Source: Alphaproteobacteria bacterium (GTDB lineage Bacteria; Pseudomonadota; Alphaproteobacteria; Rickettsiales; UBA8987). Taken from it: 64,000 nucleotides of DNA. The DNA lies in NCBI GenBank assembly GCA_030429625.1, contig JAUIFA010000004.1, forward strand, positions 141,568-205,567. The letters are read 5' to 3'. Shown here piece after piece: positions 45,426 to 54,251 of the stretch. Positions within the stretch are counted from its first letter, which is position 1. The number at the start of each line of letters is the position of its first letter. Under the pieces are notes generated by a model. It ran no database searches and was not told where the DNA came from. It saw only the letters and a program-made list of their open reading frames with translations. The position numbers and the translations under genes are program-made.

Positions 45426-46673
45426 TCAGACTATTTCAATAAGCTGTTTGCCGTCGCTTTGGCCAATGGCTACCTCTACTACCGCACCAATAGGGTATTC
45501 TTTCTGCAGTTGCACCAGTGCAAAAGATTCGGTACGACCCTTACCACCTTGTTCCACAACCACACTCTGAGTATTTCCTACCATGTTATTTAACCGTTGG
45601 GATAAATATTCTTCTCCGGCTTTTCTCAGTTGGCCTGCCCTGTCTTTACGTACTGTCACATCGACCTGTTTCGAGGCGGGAATCAAGGCGGCGGGAGTTC
45701 CTTTGCGTGCGCTATAGGGAAACACATGAAGGAAGGATAACCCGGCTTCTTTGACAATATTCAGGCTGTTTTGAAACATGTCATCTGTTTCGGTAGGGAA
45801 TCCAGCAATGATGTCCGCACCAAACAACACATCTGGCCGTAATTGCCGTACTTTCGTACAGAAATCGATCACCTGCTGACGCGTGTGGCGGCGTTTCATG
45901 CGTTTAAGAATCATGTCATCACCGGACTGTAAACTCAGATGCAAATAGGGCATAAAGCGTGGTTCATTGGCAATTAAGTCCAGCAGCGTGTCATCTATTT
46001 CTGCCACGTCAATCGAAGACAGGCGCAGGCGTTTTAACTCCGGTACTAATTTTAGAACGCGCTGAATCATTTCCCCCAAAGAGGGATTGCCCGGCAAACC
46101 GTTGCCATAGTCAGAAATATCGACTCCGGTGAAGACAACTTCATTATATCCGGCTTCCACTAACGCTTTGGTTTGAGATACAATTTCTCCAATAGGAGTA
46201 GAGCGGCTGTTTCCCCTTCCGTAAGGAATGATGCAGAAGGTGCAGCGATGATCGCAGCCATTTTGTACTTGTATAAAGGCTCTGGCGCGGTCTTCCAAAC
46301 CGCCAACCATGTGGGGGACAGTTTCGGTCACGCTCATAATGTCGTTGACCTGTATTTTATGTTCACTGCCGGTTTGGTAAGTTTGAGCATGCATCTTTTC
46401 GTCATTGCCGATGACCTGATCTACGCCCTCGATGGACGCATAGGATTGGGGGTCGATCTGCGCGGCGCAGCCCGTAACGATGATTTTACAGTCCGGATTT
46501 TCCCGTGTAAATTTACGGATAGATTGCTTGGCCTGACGCTCAGCCTCTTTGGTCACCGCGCAGGTATTAAACACCGCTACGTTGTCCTGATGGGAAGCAT
46601 CAAGATGCTGTTTGATCACCTCGCTTTCAAAGCTGTTAAGACGGCAGCCAAATGTAAATACTTTTTTGTTCAT
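45426..46673 (-). CDS. mtaB: tRNA t6A37 methylthiotransferase MtaB
   Basis: A 415-residue radical-SAM enzyme that converts t6A37 to ms2t6A37 in ANN-decoding tRNAs. The N-terminal UPF0004 cluster cysteines are in FGCRLNSFESEV, NTCAVTKEAERQ and TGCAAQIDP. The radical-SAM motif is CDHRCTFCIIPYGRG. The lack of an obvious MiaB-type TRAM signature and the FGCRLN start favour MtaB over MiaB. Confidence 0.92.
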   Translation of the reverse strand: MNKKVFTFGCRLNSFESEVIKQHLDASHQDNVAVFNTCAVTKEAERQAKQSIRKFTRENPDCKIIVTGCAAQIDPQSYASIEGVDQVIGNDEKMHAQTYQTGSEHKIQVNDIMSVTETVPHMVGGLEDRARAFIQVQNGCDHRCTFCIIPYGRGNSRSTPIGEIVSQTKALVEAGYNEVVFTGVDISDYGNGLPGNPSLGEMIQRVLKLVPELKRLRLSSIDVAEIDDTLLDLIANEPRFMPYLHLSLQSGDDMILKRMKRRHTRQQVIDFCTKVRQLRPDVLFGADIIAGFPTETDDMFQNSLNIVKEAGLSFLHVFPYSARKGTPAALIPASKQVDVTVRKDRAGQLRKAGEEYLSQRLNNMVGNTQSVVVEQGGKGRTESFALVQLQKEYPIGAVVEVAIGQSDGKQLIEIV

Positions 46674-46742
46674 ACTATCAGTAGGATAAATATTTTTCTT
46701 GTGTCAGCTTGATAAAGCGAAGTTTGGACAGAGTCAATAGAA

Positions 46743-49472
46743 TTAGTGAATTTCGCCCCAATGTGTGCCGGACTTGACATCCACGGTCAGCGGTACGGAA
46801 AGCTGGGCAATCTGCTCCATTTCTTTTTGCACCATGTCCATAAGTGCTGGCGCATGCTCTTTGGAGGTTTCAAGAATGAGTTCATCATGAACCTGCAGCA
46901 AAAGTCTGGCGGGGTTCTTTTCTTCAACCAAACGGTTAAAGAGAGCGATCATCGCCTTTTTTATGATGTCTGCTGCGGTTCCTTGCAGTGGGGCGTTTAT
47001 GGCTGCGCGTTCGGCAAATGCGCGGATGGCACCGTTGCTCGAGTCAATGCCGTTAAGATAGCATTTGCGGCCAAAGAGTGTTGTGACATAGCCATGTTCG
47101 CGAGCATATTCCTTGGTGTTTTCCATGTAATGTCGGATACCGGGATATTGCGCAAAATACGCATCAATATAATCTTTGGCCTCGCCACGACTGATGCCTA
47201 GCTGATTGGCCAATCCAAAAGCACTTTGGCCATAAATAATGCCGAAATTGATGGCTTTGGCTTGTCGCCTTCGGTTGCTGTCAACTTCCTCCAGTGGAAC
47301 GTTAAAGACCTGAGAGGCGGTTTTAGCGTGGATGTCTTGTCCTTGCAAAAAAGCGTGTTTTAAAGAATCAATGTCGGCCATATGTGCCAATAGACGTAAT
47401 TCTATTTGTGAATAATCCGCGCCGATAAGAAGATTGCCCTTGTCTGCAACAAAGGCATTGCGGATTTTTCTGCCGTCTTCGCTACGGATAGGGATGTTCT
47501 GTAGGTTGGGATTCAAAGAGCTTAACCGCCCGGTTGAGGTTGAGGTCATGCTAAAATTTGTATGCACACGATGGGTTTTTGGATGTATTTCTTTGACCAA
47601 GGCATCGGTGTAGGTGCTACGCAATTTAGACAGCCCGCGCCATTTTAAAAGTTCATCGGCAATAGTGTGGCCTTGAGCCGCAAGTGCTTCAAGAATATCC
47701 GCACCGGTTTTATAGGAGCCGTTTTTGGATTTTTTTCCGCCCTCAATGGACATCTCATCAAACAATATTTCGCCTAATTGTTTAGGCGAACCGATATTAA
47801 ACTCTTTACCGGCGAGAGAAAAAATAGTTTTTTCATGCTGTTCGATACGCTGTGAGAATTCGTCGGAAAGCTTTTTTAAGATGGTAGGATCTACTTTTAT
47901 GCCATTGATTTCCATTGCGCTGAGAACCTCAATCAGTGGCCGTTCGATGGTGTAATAAATGGTTTGCATTTTTTCGGTGAATAAGCGTTTGTGGAAATGT
48001 TCATAGAGCTGTAATATGGCATCGGCCTGCTGAGAAAATGCCTGCTTCAATTCGATGGGATCGATTTCCCCTAACGGAGTTTTAGATTTTGTGATCTCTT
48101 CAGGAAGGGCAATGTTCATCTCCAGTGTCTGCAGGGAAAGTGCTGCAAGCTCATGTTTATGCTTGCTGCCGTCTAACACATAGGACATGACAGCAATGTC
48201 GTCGATGGGGTGGATGTGAGCGACGGGTTTGATGTCATGGCCGATTTTGACAATGGCCGGATGCATGTTATATGCCGCTAGAGCCTGCATCACCTGTTCT
48301 TTGCTGAGATATGGTGAGGCTTTAGTTGGGGCGTTACCAAACAAATCGCTTTGCTCGCTTTCAATGCAGGCAATGGGAACGTAACAGGCCTTGCCTTGTG
48401 CGTAGGCAAAGCTATAGCCAAGGAGCTTGCCCTGCTTGTCCTTTTTCCATTGTTGTGCCAACATACCAGAATCCAGAGTGTTGCGGAGCCACTGGTCTAG
48501 CTGAGCGGCATCTTTTATCAACAGATATTCTTCCGGATTCTTAATTGTATCCTTTGGAGCCGAACTGTTTTTTTGTGAGGTGTTGGCGGTAGGATATGAG
48601 TGTTTGGGGGCATGGCCGATTTTGGCAATGAGCGATTTAAAGCCTTGTTTATCAAGAAATTCAATCAATTGAGGGCCGTCCAATTCTTTAACGCCCAGAT
48701 TATCAATGGCAATATCCATTGGTACGTCAAAACACAAGCTGGCGAGTTTGTAAGAAAGACGAGCCTGATCGGCAAATTCTATAATATTCTCGCGACGTTT
48801 ATTTTGCTTGATTTCAGATGCATTAGCCAATACCGATTCAAGATCACCATAGAGATTGACTAGCTCAGCGGCGGTTTTTGGCCCTATGCCGGGGATGCCG
48901 GGGATGTTGTCGGAACTGTCACCCATCATAGCAAGAACATCCAAAACACGATTGGGAGTAACACCAAATTTTTCGGCCACTTCATTTTGTCCGATGGTTT
49001 TTTTCTTCATCGCATCGTACATTTCTACTTTGTCGTTGACCAATTGCATTAAATCTTTGTCAGAGGAAACAATGGTGACTTTATAGCCGAGATTGCTGGC
49101 TTGTTTGCTGTAGGTGGCGATGATGTCGTCTGCTTCATAGCCGACAATACTGACCGCCGGGAGGTTTAGTGCTTTGGCCGCCTCGTGAATCAGTGGGAAT
49201 TGGGGAATTAAATCTTCCGGCGCAGGCGGGCGGTTGGCTTTATATTCAGGATAGATGTCATTGCGAAATGTTTTGCTTCCCGCATCAAAGGCAATGAGAA
49301 TTTTGCTGGCACCTTCATTGATGGCCCGTTGCTTTAAGGTGAGCAACATATTGGTGAAGCCATAGACCGCATTGGTCGGCGTACCATCGTTGCGGCTCAT
49401 TGGAGGTAAGGAGTGGTAGGCACGAAACACAAAACCGTAACCGTCAATCAGGTATAGGTGATGTTCAGACAA
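46743..49472 (-). CDS. polA: DNA polymerase I, proofreading domain probably inactive
   Basis: A 909-residue repair and replication polymerase. Residues of about 1-290 are the 5' nuclease (DGYGFVFRAYHSLPP, GYEADDIIATYSK, GDSSDNIPGIPGIGPKTA). The polymerase motifs are intact: GADYSQIELRLLAHMA (A), RRQAKAINFGIIYGQSAFGLA (B) and LLQVHDELILE (C). In the middle domain the proofreading motif FDTET of E. coli is replaced by LAQQW and motif III also lacks its Asp (FSQQADAILQL), as in Taq-like enzymes, so 3'-5' exonuclease activity is unlikely. The start is a TTG (49470-49472) with a perfect AGGAGG seven bases upstream, buried in a long hairpin (see that entry). Confidence 0.95.
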   Translation of the reverse strand: MSEHHLYLIDGYGFVFRAYHSLPPMSRNDGTPTNAVYGFTNMLLTLKQRAINEGASKILIAFDAGSKTFRNDIYPEYKANRPPAPEDLIPQFPLIHEAAKALNLPAVSIVGYEADDIIATYSKQASNLGYKVTIVSSDKDLMQLVNDKVEMYDAMKKKTIGQNEVAEKFGVTPNRVLDVLAMMGDSSDNIPGIPGIGPKTAAELVNLYGDLESVLANASEIKQNKRRENIIEFADQARLSYKLASLCFDVPMDIAIDNLGVKELDGPQLIEFLDKQGFKSLIAKIGHAPKHSYPTANTSQKNSSAPKDTIKNPEEYLLIKDAAQLDQWLRNTLDSGMLAQQWKKDKQGKLLGYSFAYAQGKACYVPIACIESEQSDLFGNAPTKASPYLSKEQVMQALAAYNMHPAIVKIGHDIKPVAHIHPIDDIAVMSYVLDGSKHKHELAALSLQTLEMNIALPEEITKSKTPLGEIDPIELKQAFSQQADAILQLYEHFHKRLFTEKMQTIYYTIERPLIEVLSAMEINGIKVDPTILKKLSDEFSQRIEQHEKTIFSLAGKEFNIGSPKQLGEILFDEMSIEGGKKSKNGSYKTGADILEALAAQGHTIADELLKWRGLSKLRSTYTDALVKEIHPKTHRVHTNFSMTSTSTGRLSSLNPNLQNIPIRSEDGRKIRNAFVADKGNLLIGADYSQIELRLLAHMADIDSLKHAFLQGQDIHAKTASQVFNVPLEEVDSNRRRQAKAINFGIIYGQSAFGLANQLGISRGEAKDYIDAYFAQYPGIRHYMENTKEYAREHGYVTTLFGRKCYLNGIDSSNGAIRAFAERAAINAPLQGTAADIIKKAMIALFNRLVEEKNPARLLLQVHDELILETSKEHAPALMDMVQKEMEQIAQLSVPLTVDVKSGTHWGEIH

Positions 49473-49473
49473 A

Positions 49474-49527
49474 ATAAAGCCTCCTATAGTTATTCCAGCT
49501 AATCTAGATAACTATAGGAGGCTTTAT
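49474..49527 (-). promoter_or_regulatory. 20-bp perfect inverted repeat covering the polA ribosome-binding site
   Basis: Arms 49474-49493 and 49508-49527 are perfectly complementary (AAAGCCTCCTATAGTTAT and its complement are the inner 18 bases), with a 14-base loop. In polA mRNA the 3' arm contains the Shine-Dalgarno AGGAGG (49485-49480) seven bases before the TTG start, so folding would hide it. The sequence also reads GGCTTTATTTT at its 3' side, so it might double as a terminator for the upstream lipoprotein gene. Both roles are inferred from pairing only. Confidence 0.75.
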
Positions 49528-49553
49528 ATCAATGCAATGATTATAAACGAATC

Positions 49554-50081
49554 CTACCAATAATATGAATAGTCATACGCTGTATTACTACCGGTATTGT
49601 TGTAGTAAATATTGTCTTGAAGCGGTGCCATTTGTTGCATAGACATTGGTTGGTAATAGGCAGGAGCCTGATATTGTGAACTCACATACGGAGCTGGATT
49701 TGCGTATTGTGCAGGCATGTAGTTGGTACGAGGTTGTACCTGAGCGCTACGTGCTTTTTGCAAATCGGCTTCGTCGCATTTACGGATGTCGTAAATTCTG
49801 TTCAAATAATCTACTCTTTCATTGGCAGCTTTAACCGCATCCTGAGCGTTCATGTACGTAGAAATATAACCTACAGGCATAATTAAGCTTTTAATATCGG
49901 GTGCTTTATTTTTTTCTGCCGCAGAACGATAATATTCTGCTTCGTTGATTTCCAATTGTACTTCGGCGCACGTAAGTGTTTTATCACGTTTTTGCAGTGA
50001 AGATACTTTTTTAGATTGTTCACCAGCGCATGCGGTTAAGAATGCTGCTGCGATCATTATGGTAGCTATTTTATTAAACAT
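49554..50081 (-). CDS. Putative lipoprotein of unknown function, likely CtrA-controlled
   Basis: A 175-residue exported protein with a lipobox (MFNKIATIMIAAAFLTAC; cleavage before C18). Two further cysteines (TCAEVQLEI and IRKCDEADL) could form a disulfide around a helical domain of about 70 residues. The C-terminal 65 residues are a low-complexity Tyr/Gln/Pro/Asn-rich tail ending YDYSYYW. A good GAGAAAGGAA ribosome site precedes the ATG. A CtrA-type box lies 63 bp upstream. polA follows after the inverted repeat on the same strand. Confidence 0.82.
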   Translation of the reverse strand: MFNKIATIMIAAAFLTACAGEQSKKVSSLQKRDKTLTCAEVQLEINEAEYYRSAAEKNKAPDIKSLIMPVGYISTYMNAQDAVKAANERVDYLNRIYDIRKCDEADLQKARSAQVQPRTNYMPAQYANPAPYVSSQYQAPAYYQPMSMQQMAPLQDNIYYNNTGSNTAYDYSYYW

Positions 50082-50143
50082 TTCCTTTCTCCCTTCTCGC
50101 TAAAGTTTTTATTGCGTCCATATTTTAATGGTACGCCTCAATC

Positions 50144-50160
50144 GTTAACATATGGTTAAC
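50144..50160 (-). promoter_or_regulatory. CtrA-type box upstream of the lipoprotein gene
   Basis: GTTAAC-N5-GTTAAC, identical in design to the box at 25039-25055, contains TTAA-N7-TTAAC on either strand. It lies 63 bp upstream of the lipoprotein ATG on the minus strand, with TAAAAT as a possible -10 about 16 bases beyond it. Confidence 0.68.
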
Positions 50161-50258
50161 AAAATAAAGAATATTGTTAAGTAGGTGCGGTTTTGTGTGA
50201 TATTTTTGCAACATTAGTATAATTTGCTGCAATTAAAGGTGGAAGCTGATTTTGAGGT

Positions 50259-50286
50259 AAATTTAGATAAAATTTTATCTAAATTT
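50259..50286 (-). repeat. 28-bp perfect AT-rich palindrome downstream of the CHCC gene
   Basis: Each half is AAATTTAGATAAAA or its complement, with no loop, centred between 50272 and 50273. It lies 36 bp after the stop of the small zinc-finger gene and 178 bp before the lipoprotein gene. Perfect dyad symmetry without spacer suggests a protein-binding operator rather than a terminator, but no regulator can be assigned. Confidence 0.55.
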
Positions 50287-50321
50287 TGGACAATTTTGAG
50301 CGATGGGAGGAATTATAAAAG

Positions 50322-50477
50322 TTAATTTTTATAAATGAAGGTTCGGCTGCAATAAGGGCACACAATTTCTTTTTCTGAGGCTGCAATTTTTAAATAAATT
50401 GCGGGATGACGTGAAGATTCATCGCCATCACATTTTACTTTACGGGAGTGAGTTGTTACTTTTTCTGATGTTTTCAT
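50322..50477 (-). CDS. Small CHCC zinc-finger domain protein (NDUFS6-like)
   Basis: A 51-residue protein. It reads MKTSEKVTTHSRKVKCDGDE followed by SSRHPAIYLKIAASEKEIVC and PYCSRTFIYKN. The zinc ligands are C16, H24, C40 and C43, giving the CHCC pattern C-x7-H-x15-C-x2-C with the invariant GHP-like RHPAIYL and CPYCSRTF. This family is widespread in alphaproteobacteria and corresponds to the zinc domain of the mitochondrial complex I accessory subunit NDUFS6. No strong ribosome site is visible. Confidence 0.85.
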   Translation of the reverse strand: MKTSEKVTTHSRKVKCDGDESSRHPAIYLKIAASEKEIVCPYCSRTFIYKN

Positions 50478-50559
50478 AGTAAAAGTCGGTTGTTTGTTAG
50501 AAACATATAGTTATATTGCAATTCGTTTATAGCTATTTAAGAGAGTGAAGCAACAAAAA

Positions 50560-51225
50560 ATGTTTGGGTATAATCAAATTCGGCCGCCGGTCAAAGGCAC
50601 AGGAGAAGTTCTTCAGTTGCAGGAGATATTCACTACCATTCAGGGTGAGGGGCCTTATGCGGGAACACCGGCAGTGTTTGTTCGGCTGGGGGGGTGCAAT
50701 CTTGCCTGCTCATTTTGTGATGCGGAATTTGAATCTTTTTATGACCTTCAAACAAAGGACATTGTTGAAGAGGTTGTGAAAAGATGCCGTGATCATACAA
50801 TATCATTGGTAGTGATTACCGGAGGTGAGCCGTTGCGTCAGCCCATAGGCTATTTATGTGATCTGCTTGTTGAAGCAGGGCTTAAGGTTCAGATCGAAAG
50901 CAATGGCACATTATATCGCCCACTGCCTGAGGCGGTAGAGATTGTCTGCTCTCCCAAAAATACGGGCAAGGGTTATGCGGCCATACGACCGGACATATTG
51001 GAACAGACCATTGCGATAAAATTCATTATTTCGGCAACTGACCCCCATTATAAAGACATTGCTGAAGTAGGACAAAACCAATATCACATTCCAGTCTATT
51101 TGCAGCCCATGGACGAACATAACATAGAAAAGAACCAGAAAAATATGGACTATGCCAAAGACATGGCCATAGCAAAGGGCTTAAACCTTAGTATTCAACT
51201 GCATAAAATTATGGGGATTGCGTAA
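50560..51225 (+). CDS. queE: 7-carboxy-7-deazaguanine synthase QueE
   Basis: A radical-SAM enzyme that makes 7-carboxy-7-deazaguanine on the way to queuosine. About 221 residues. The motif CNLACSFCD binds the 4Fe-4S cluster. LQEIFTTIQGEGPYAGTPAVFVRLGG and VITGGEPLRQ are diagnostic. The start at ATG 50560 gives the family-like MFGYNQI; a GTG at 50545 is the alternative. queC follows after 3 bp. No preQ1 riboswitch was seen upstream. Confidence 0.94.
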   Translation: MFGYNQIRPPVKGTGEVLQLQEIFTTIQGEGPYAGTPAVFVRLGGCNLACSFCDAEFESFYDLQTKDIVEEVVKRCRDHTISLVVITGGEPLRQPIGYLCDLLVEAGLKVQIESNGTLYRPLPEAVEIVCSPKNTGKGYAAIRPDILEQTIAIKFIISATDPHYKDIAEVGQNQYHIPVYLQPMDEHNIEKNQKNMDYAKDMAIAKGLNLSIQLHKIMGIA

Positions 51226-51228
51226 ATT

Positions 51229-51912
51229 ATGAAAAAAGCAGTTGTTCTTTTAAGTGGTGGGCTGGATTCGGCTACCTGTCTGGCCATCGCCAAAGATGAG
51301 GGGTTTGTGCCTTATGCGTTGAGTTTTTCTTATGGGCAGCGCCATACAATAGAACTTGAAAAGGCAAAAGACATTGCCCGTGAAGCTAATGTTGTAGAAC
51401 ATAAAATTGCCAATATTGATATGCGTTGGATTGGTGGTTCGGCGCTGACAGACAATATCGATGTGCCCAAACATGATTCGGTCGATCAGCTCGATGGCTC
51501 CATTCCCATCACCTATGTTCCCGCCCGTAATACCATCTTTCTCTCTTATGCGCTGGCTTATGCCGAGATTTTGGGCTGCTATGATATTTATATAGGAGTC
51601 AATGCGTTGGATTACAGTGGCTATCCTGATTGCAGAGAAGAATTTATCCAAAGCTTTGAGACCATGGCAAACTTGGCCACCGCTTCTGGGGTTAAGGCTC
51701 AGAGCAGATTGACCATTCATACCCCGCTGATTGATTTGACCAAAGCACAAATCATTGCAAAAGGGTTAGGGCTTGGGGTGGATTATGGCAAAACATTGAG
51801 TTGTTATGACCCTGTTGATGCAAAGCCATGTGGTCACTGTGATTCATGCTTGTTGCGCAGCAAAGGCTTTTTGGAAAATGGGATCACAGATCCTGCGCTG
51901 GTTAAAGGGTGA
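51229..51912 (+). CDS. queC: 7-cyano-7-deazaguanine synthase QueC
   Basis: Makes preQ0 from 7-carboxy-7-deazaguanine using ATP and ammonia. 227 residues. The PP-loop is [34 protein letters not shown] and the zinc-binding [21 protein letters not shown] are conserved. It forms an operon with queE and overlaps the convergent dapF by 11 bp. Confidence 0.96.
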   Translation: MKKAVVLLSGGLDSATCLAIAKDEGFVPYALSFSYGQRHTIELEKAKDIAREANVVEHKIANIDMRWIGGSALTDNIDVPKHDSVDQLDGSIPITYVPARNTIFLSYALAYAEILGCYDIYIGVNALDYSGYPDCREEFIQSFETMANLATASGVKAQSRLTIHTPLIDLTKAQIIAKGLGLGVDYGKTLSCYDPVDAKPCGHCDSCLLRSKGFLENGITDPALVKG

Positions 51913-52720
51913 CTTTTCCGGCAAATTGATGATTGACTGGCCCGGTCATCATCACACGGTTGTTTTTCATCCATTCAATTTCCAACGCGCCGCCAGGCAG
52001 GTTTACGGTCACAATCCTGTCACTCAGGCCACGCAAGTTTGCGGCCACCACCGCTGCACATGCTCCGCTGCCACAGGCCTTTGTTTCTCCAACACCACGT
52101 TCAAACACACGCAGACGAATCAAATCGTCGCCAATGACATGGGCGACACTAATGTTAGCTTTTTTGGGAAAGATTGGATTGTTTTCCAATTCTGGTCCTA
52201 AAGACTCTAGATCAATGGACTTGACACTGTCGACAAAAAACACCGCGTGGGGATTGCCCATATTCACCGCAGCAGGGTCGCTAAGATCACCGGCTTTGAT
52301 AGGCAAATGCAGCGTATCGACCATATGAGAAAGAGGGATATCCTGCCAGTCAAACTTTGGTTCTCCCATATCCACCTTTACCTTGTTGGCACCAACAAGT
52401 ACTGCATGCTTTAAACCGGCATGGGTTGTGATAGAAACAATACCTTTTTGTTTTTCCTTCATTAAAATTTGAGCCACACAACGCAAGATATTCCCGCAAA
52501 TGTCTACTTCCGTGCCGTCCGCATTGAAAATACGCAGAAAACAGTCTGTTGCTTTTGATTTTTCAATCACGCCAAGCTGATCACACCCTTTTGTTTTTGG
52601 GTTTTTACGGTCAGCCAAAACGATGACCTGCTCAGCAGAAAGGTCAATTTCTTTCTCACGCGCATCAATGATAACAAAATCATTGCCTAAGCCATCCATT
52701 TTCAGGAAATCAATTTCCAT
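51902..52720 (-). CDS. dapF: Diaminopimelate epimerase
   Basis: Converts LL- to meso-diaminopimelate for lysine and peptidoglycan. 272 residues. The two catalytic cysteines are in [17 protein letters not shown] and [14 protein letters not shown]. The N-terminal [12 protein letters not shown] is typical. It stands alone on the minus strand between queC and a DUF192 gene. Confidence 0.96.
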   Translation of the reverse strand: MEIDFLKMDGLGNDFVIIDAREKEIDLSAEQVIVLADRKNPKTKGCDQLGVIEKSKATDCFLRIFNADGTEVDICGNILRCVAQILMKEKQKGIVSITTHAGLKHAVLVGANKVKVDMGEPKFDWQDIPLSHMVDTLHLPIKAGDLSDPAAVNMGNPHAVFFVDSVKSIDLESLGPELENNPIFPKKANISVAHVIGDDLIRLRVFERGVGETKACGSGACAAVVAANLRGLSDRIVTVNLPGGALEIEWMKNNRVMMTGPVNHQFAGKVTL

Positions 52721-52808
52721 TGTTTAAATGCCTATATTTTGTTTCAAGCCAAAGAAATTACATGTATAAACATTATAATTCAGAACGGGTAATACGACAA
52801 GGGGTCAG

Positions 52809-53264
52809 ATGCAAATATTATTAAGATTTGTAATAATAGTGTCTATAATGGGTTCTTTTACGGTTCATGCGTCGGAAAATGACCTGAGCTCGCTTATAAT
52901 TCACAGCGGTGAAAAGACCTATTTGTTTCGTGTTGAGGTGGCACAAACCAAACAGGAGCAGGCCAGAGGGTTAATGTTTCGCAATTCTCTAGAAGAGGAT
53001 AAAGGGATGTTGTTTGACTTTACCAATGAGAAGCCTAAAATGATTACCATGTGGATGCAGAACACATACATTCCATTGGACATGATTTTTACTGACAGCA
53101 AGGGTATAATTGTTTCTGTACATAAAAATGCCCAGCCGCTAGAAAAAAACATTATCAGCTCCCGCCAGAAAGCATCCGCAGTATTAGAAGTGCGAGGGGG
53201 AACCAGTGATCGCCTGAAGATAAAAAGAGGGGATCGTCTGGAACATCGTATTTTTCAATATTAG
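52809..53264 (+). CDS. Exported DUF192 family protein
   Basis: A 151-residue protein with a signal peptide (LLRFVIIVSIMGSFTVHA). The DUF192 fold is marked by VEVAQTKQEQARGLMFRNSLEEDKGMLFDF, MWMQNTYIPLDMIFTDSKGIIVSVHKNAQP and AVLEVRGG. These small periplasmic proteins are common and of unknown biochemical function. Confidence 0.92.
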   Translation: MQILLRFVIIVSIMGSFTVHASENDLSSLIIHSGEKTYLFRVEVAQTKQEQARGLMFRNSLEEDKGMLFDFTNEKPKMITMWMQNTYIPLDMIFTDSKGIIVSVHKNAQPLEKNIISSRQKASAVLEVRGGTSDRLKIKRGDRLEHRIFQY

Positions 53265-53324
53265 TGCTGACATGCCTATCATAATTCTTTATGATGTAAC
53301 TTTTAACACTGTACGACGGATAAC

Positions 53325-54251
53325 ATGCTAATTTATCTGCCAATCGCGGAATTGCCGGTCAATATTTTATTGCTGCTTGGTCTGGGCGGTCTGGGCGGAA
53401 TTTTGGCGGGAATGTTCGGCATTGGTGGTGGGTTTTTGTTAACCCCATTACTGATCTTTATTGGTGTGCCGCCCACCGTAGCGGTGGCTACCTCTACCAA
53501 CCAGATTATTGCTTCATCGGTTTCTGGATTCATGGCACACTGGCATCGGCGTAACGTGGACATAAAAATGGGGGTGTATCTGCTGCTTGGTGGCTTGGTT
53601 GGATCTGTTATTGGGGTATGGCTGTTTGCCATATTGAAAAACCTAGGGCAGATTGATCTGGTGATCTCACTTATTTATGTTTTGTTTTTGGGGAATATTG
53701 GTTCGTTTATGGCGGTAGAAAGCATCCAGACTTTCTTCAAACAAAGGAAGGGGATTGAGATTGCTCCTGATAGCCATGTTAAATTTAAGTGGCTGCATGA
53801 AAAAGATCTCCCTATGAAAACCTATTTTCCGCGCTCAGAACTTACCATTAGCGCATTGCTTCCTATGGGTGTGGGGGTGATTGCCGGTATCATGGTGGCA
53901 TTGATGGGTATTGGTGGTGGGTTTGTCACCATCCCTGCTATGATATATATTTTGGGTATGCCGACCTCCGTGGTGGTTGGAACATCCCTGTTTCAGATTA
54001 TTTTTACCACAAGTCTCGTGACCGTATTGCACGCCACGAGCACGCAGTCGGTGGATGTGGTGCTGGCAGCATTGCTTATCCTCGGCGGGGTAATTGGGGC
54101 ACAGTTCGGTACGGTAATCGGCCTAAAACTAAAGGCGGAAAAGCTCAGAATCTTGTTAGCGGCTTTGGTGCTTGGGGTGTGTATCAAGCTTGCGGCAGGG
54201 TTGTTTCTTGAACCCGATGAACTATACTCAATCATTGAGGTGGTCAAATGA
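53325..54251 (+). CDS. TauE/SafE-family membrane transporter
   Basis: A 308-residue membrane protein with the duplicated TauE/SafE signature: GGILAGMFGIGGGFLLTPLLIFIGVPPTVAVATSTNQI and GIMVALMGIGGGFVTIPAMIYILGMPTSVVVGTSLFQI. The family exports sulfite, sulfoacetate or related organosulfur anions. It overlaps the next gene by 4 bp (ATGA). The TauE-TIGR02186 pairing recurs in alphaproteobacteria. Confidence 0.93.
   Translation: MLIYLPIAELPVNILLLLGLGGLGGILAGMFGIGGGFLLTPLLIFIGVPPTVAVATSTNQIIASSVSGFMAHWHRRNVDIKMGVYLLLGGLVGSVIGVWLFAILKNLGQIDLVISLIYVLFLGNIGSFMAVESIQTFFKQRKGIEIAPDSHVKFKWLHEKDLPMKTYFPRSELTISALLPMGVGVIAGIMVALMGIGGGFVTIPAMIYILGMPTSVVVGTSLFQIIFTTSLVTVLHATSTQSVDVVLAALLILGGVIGAQFGTVIGLKLKAEKLRILLAALVLGVCIKLAAGLFLEPDELYSIIEVVK

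Noticed and set aside
50478..50559. Possible preQ1 riboswitch upstream of queE-queC
   Set aside because: No conserved preQ1 aptamer hairpin or A-rich tail could be recognised in the 80 bases before the gene.
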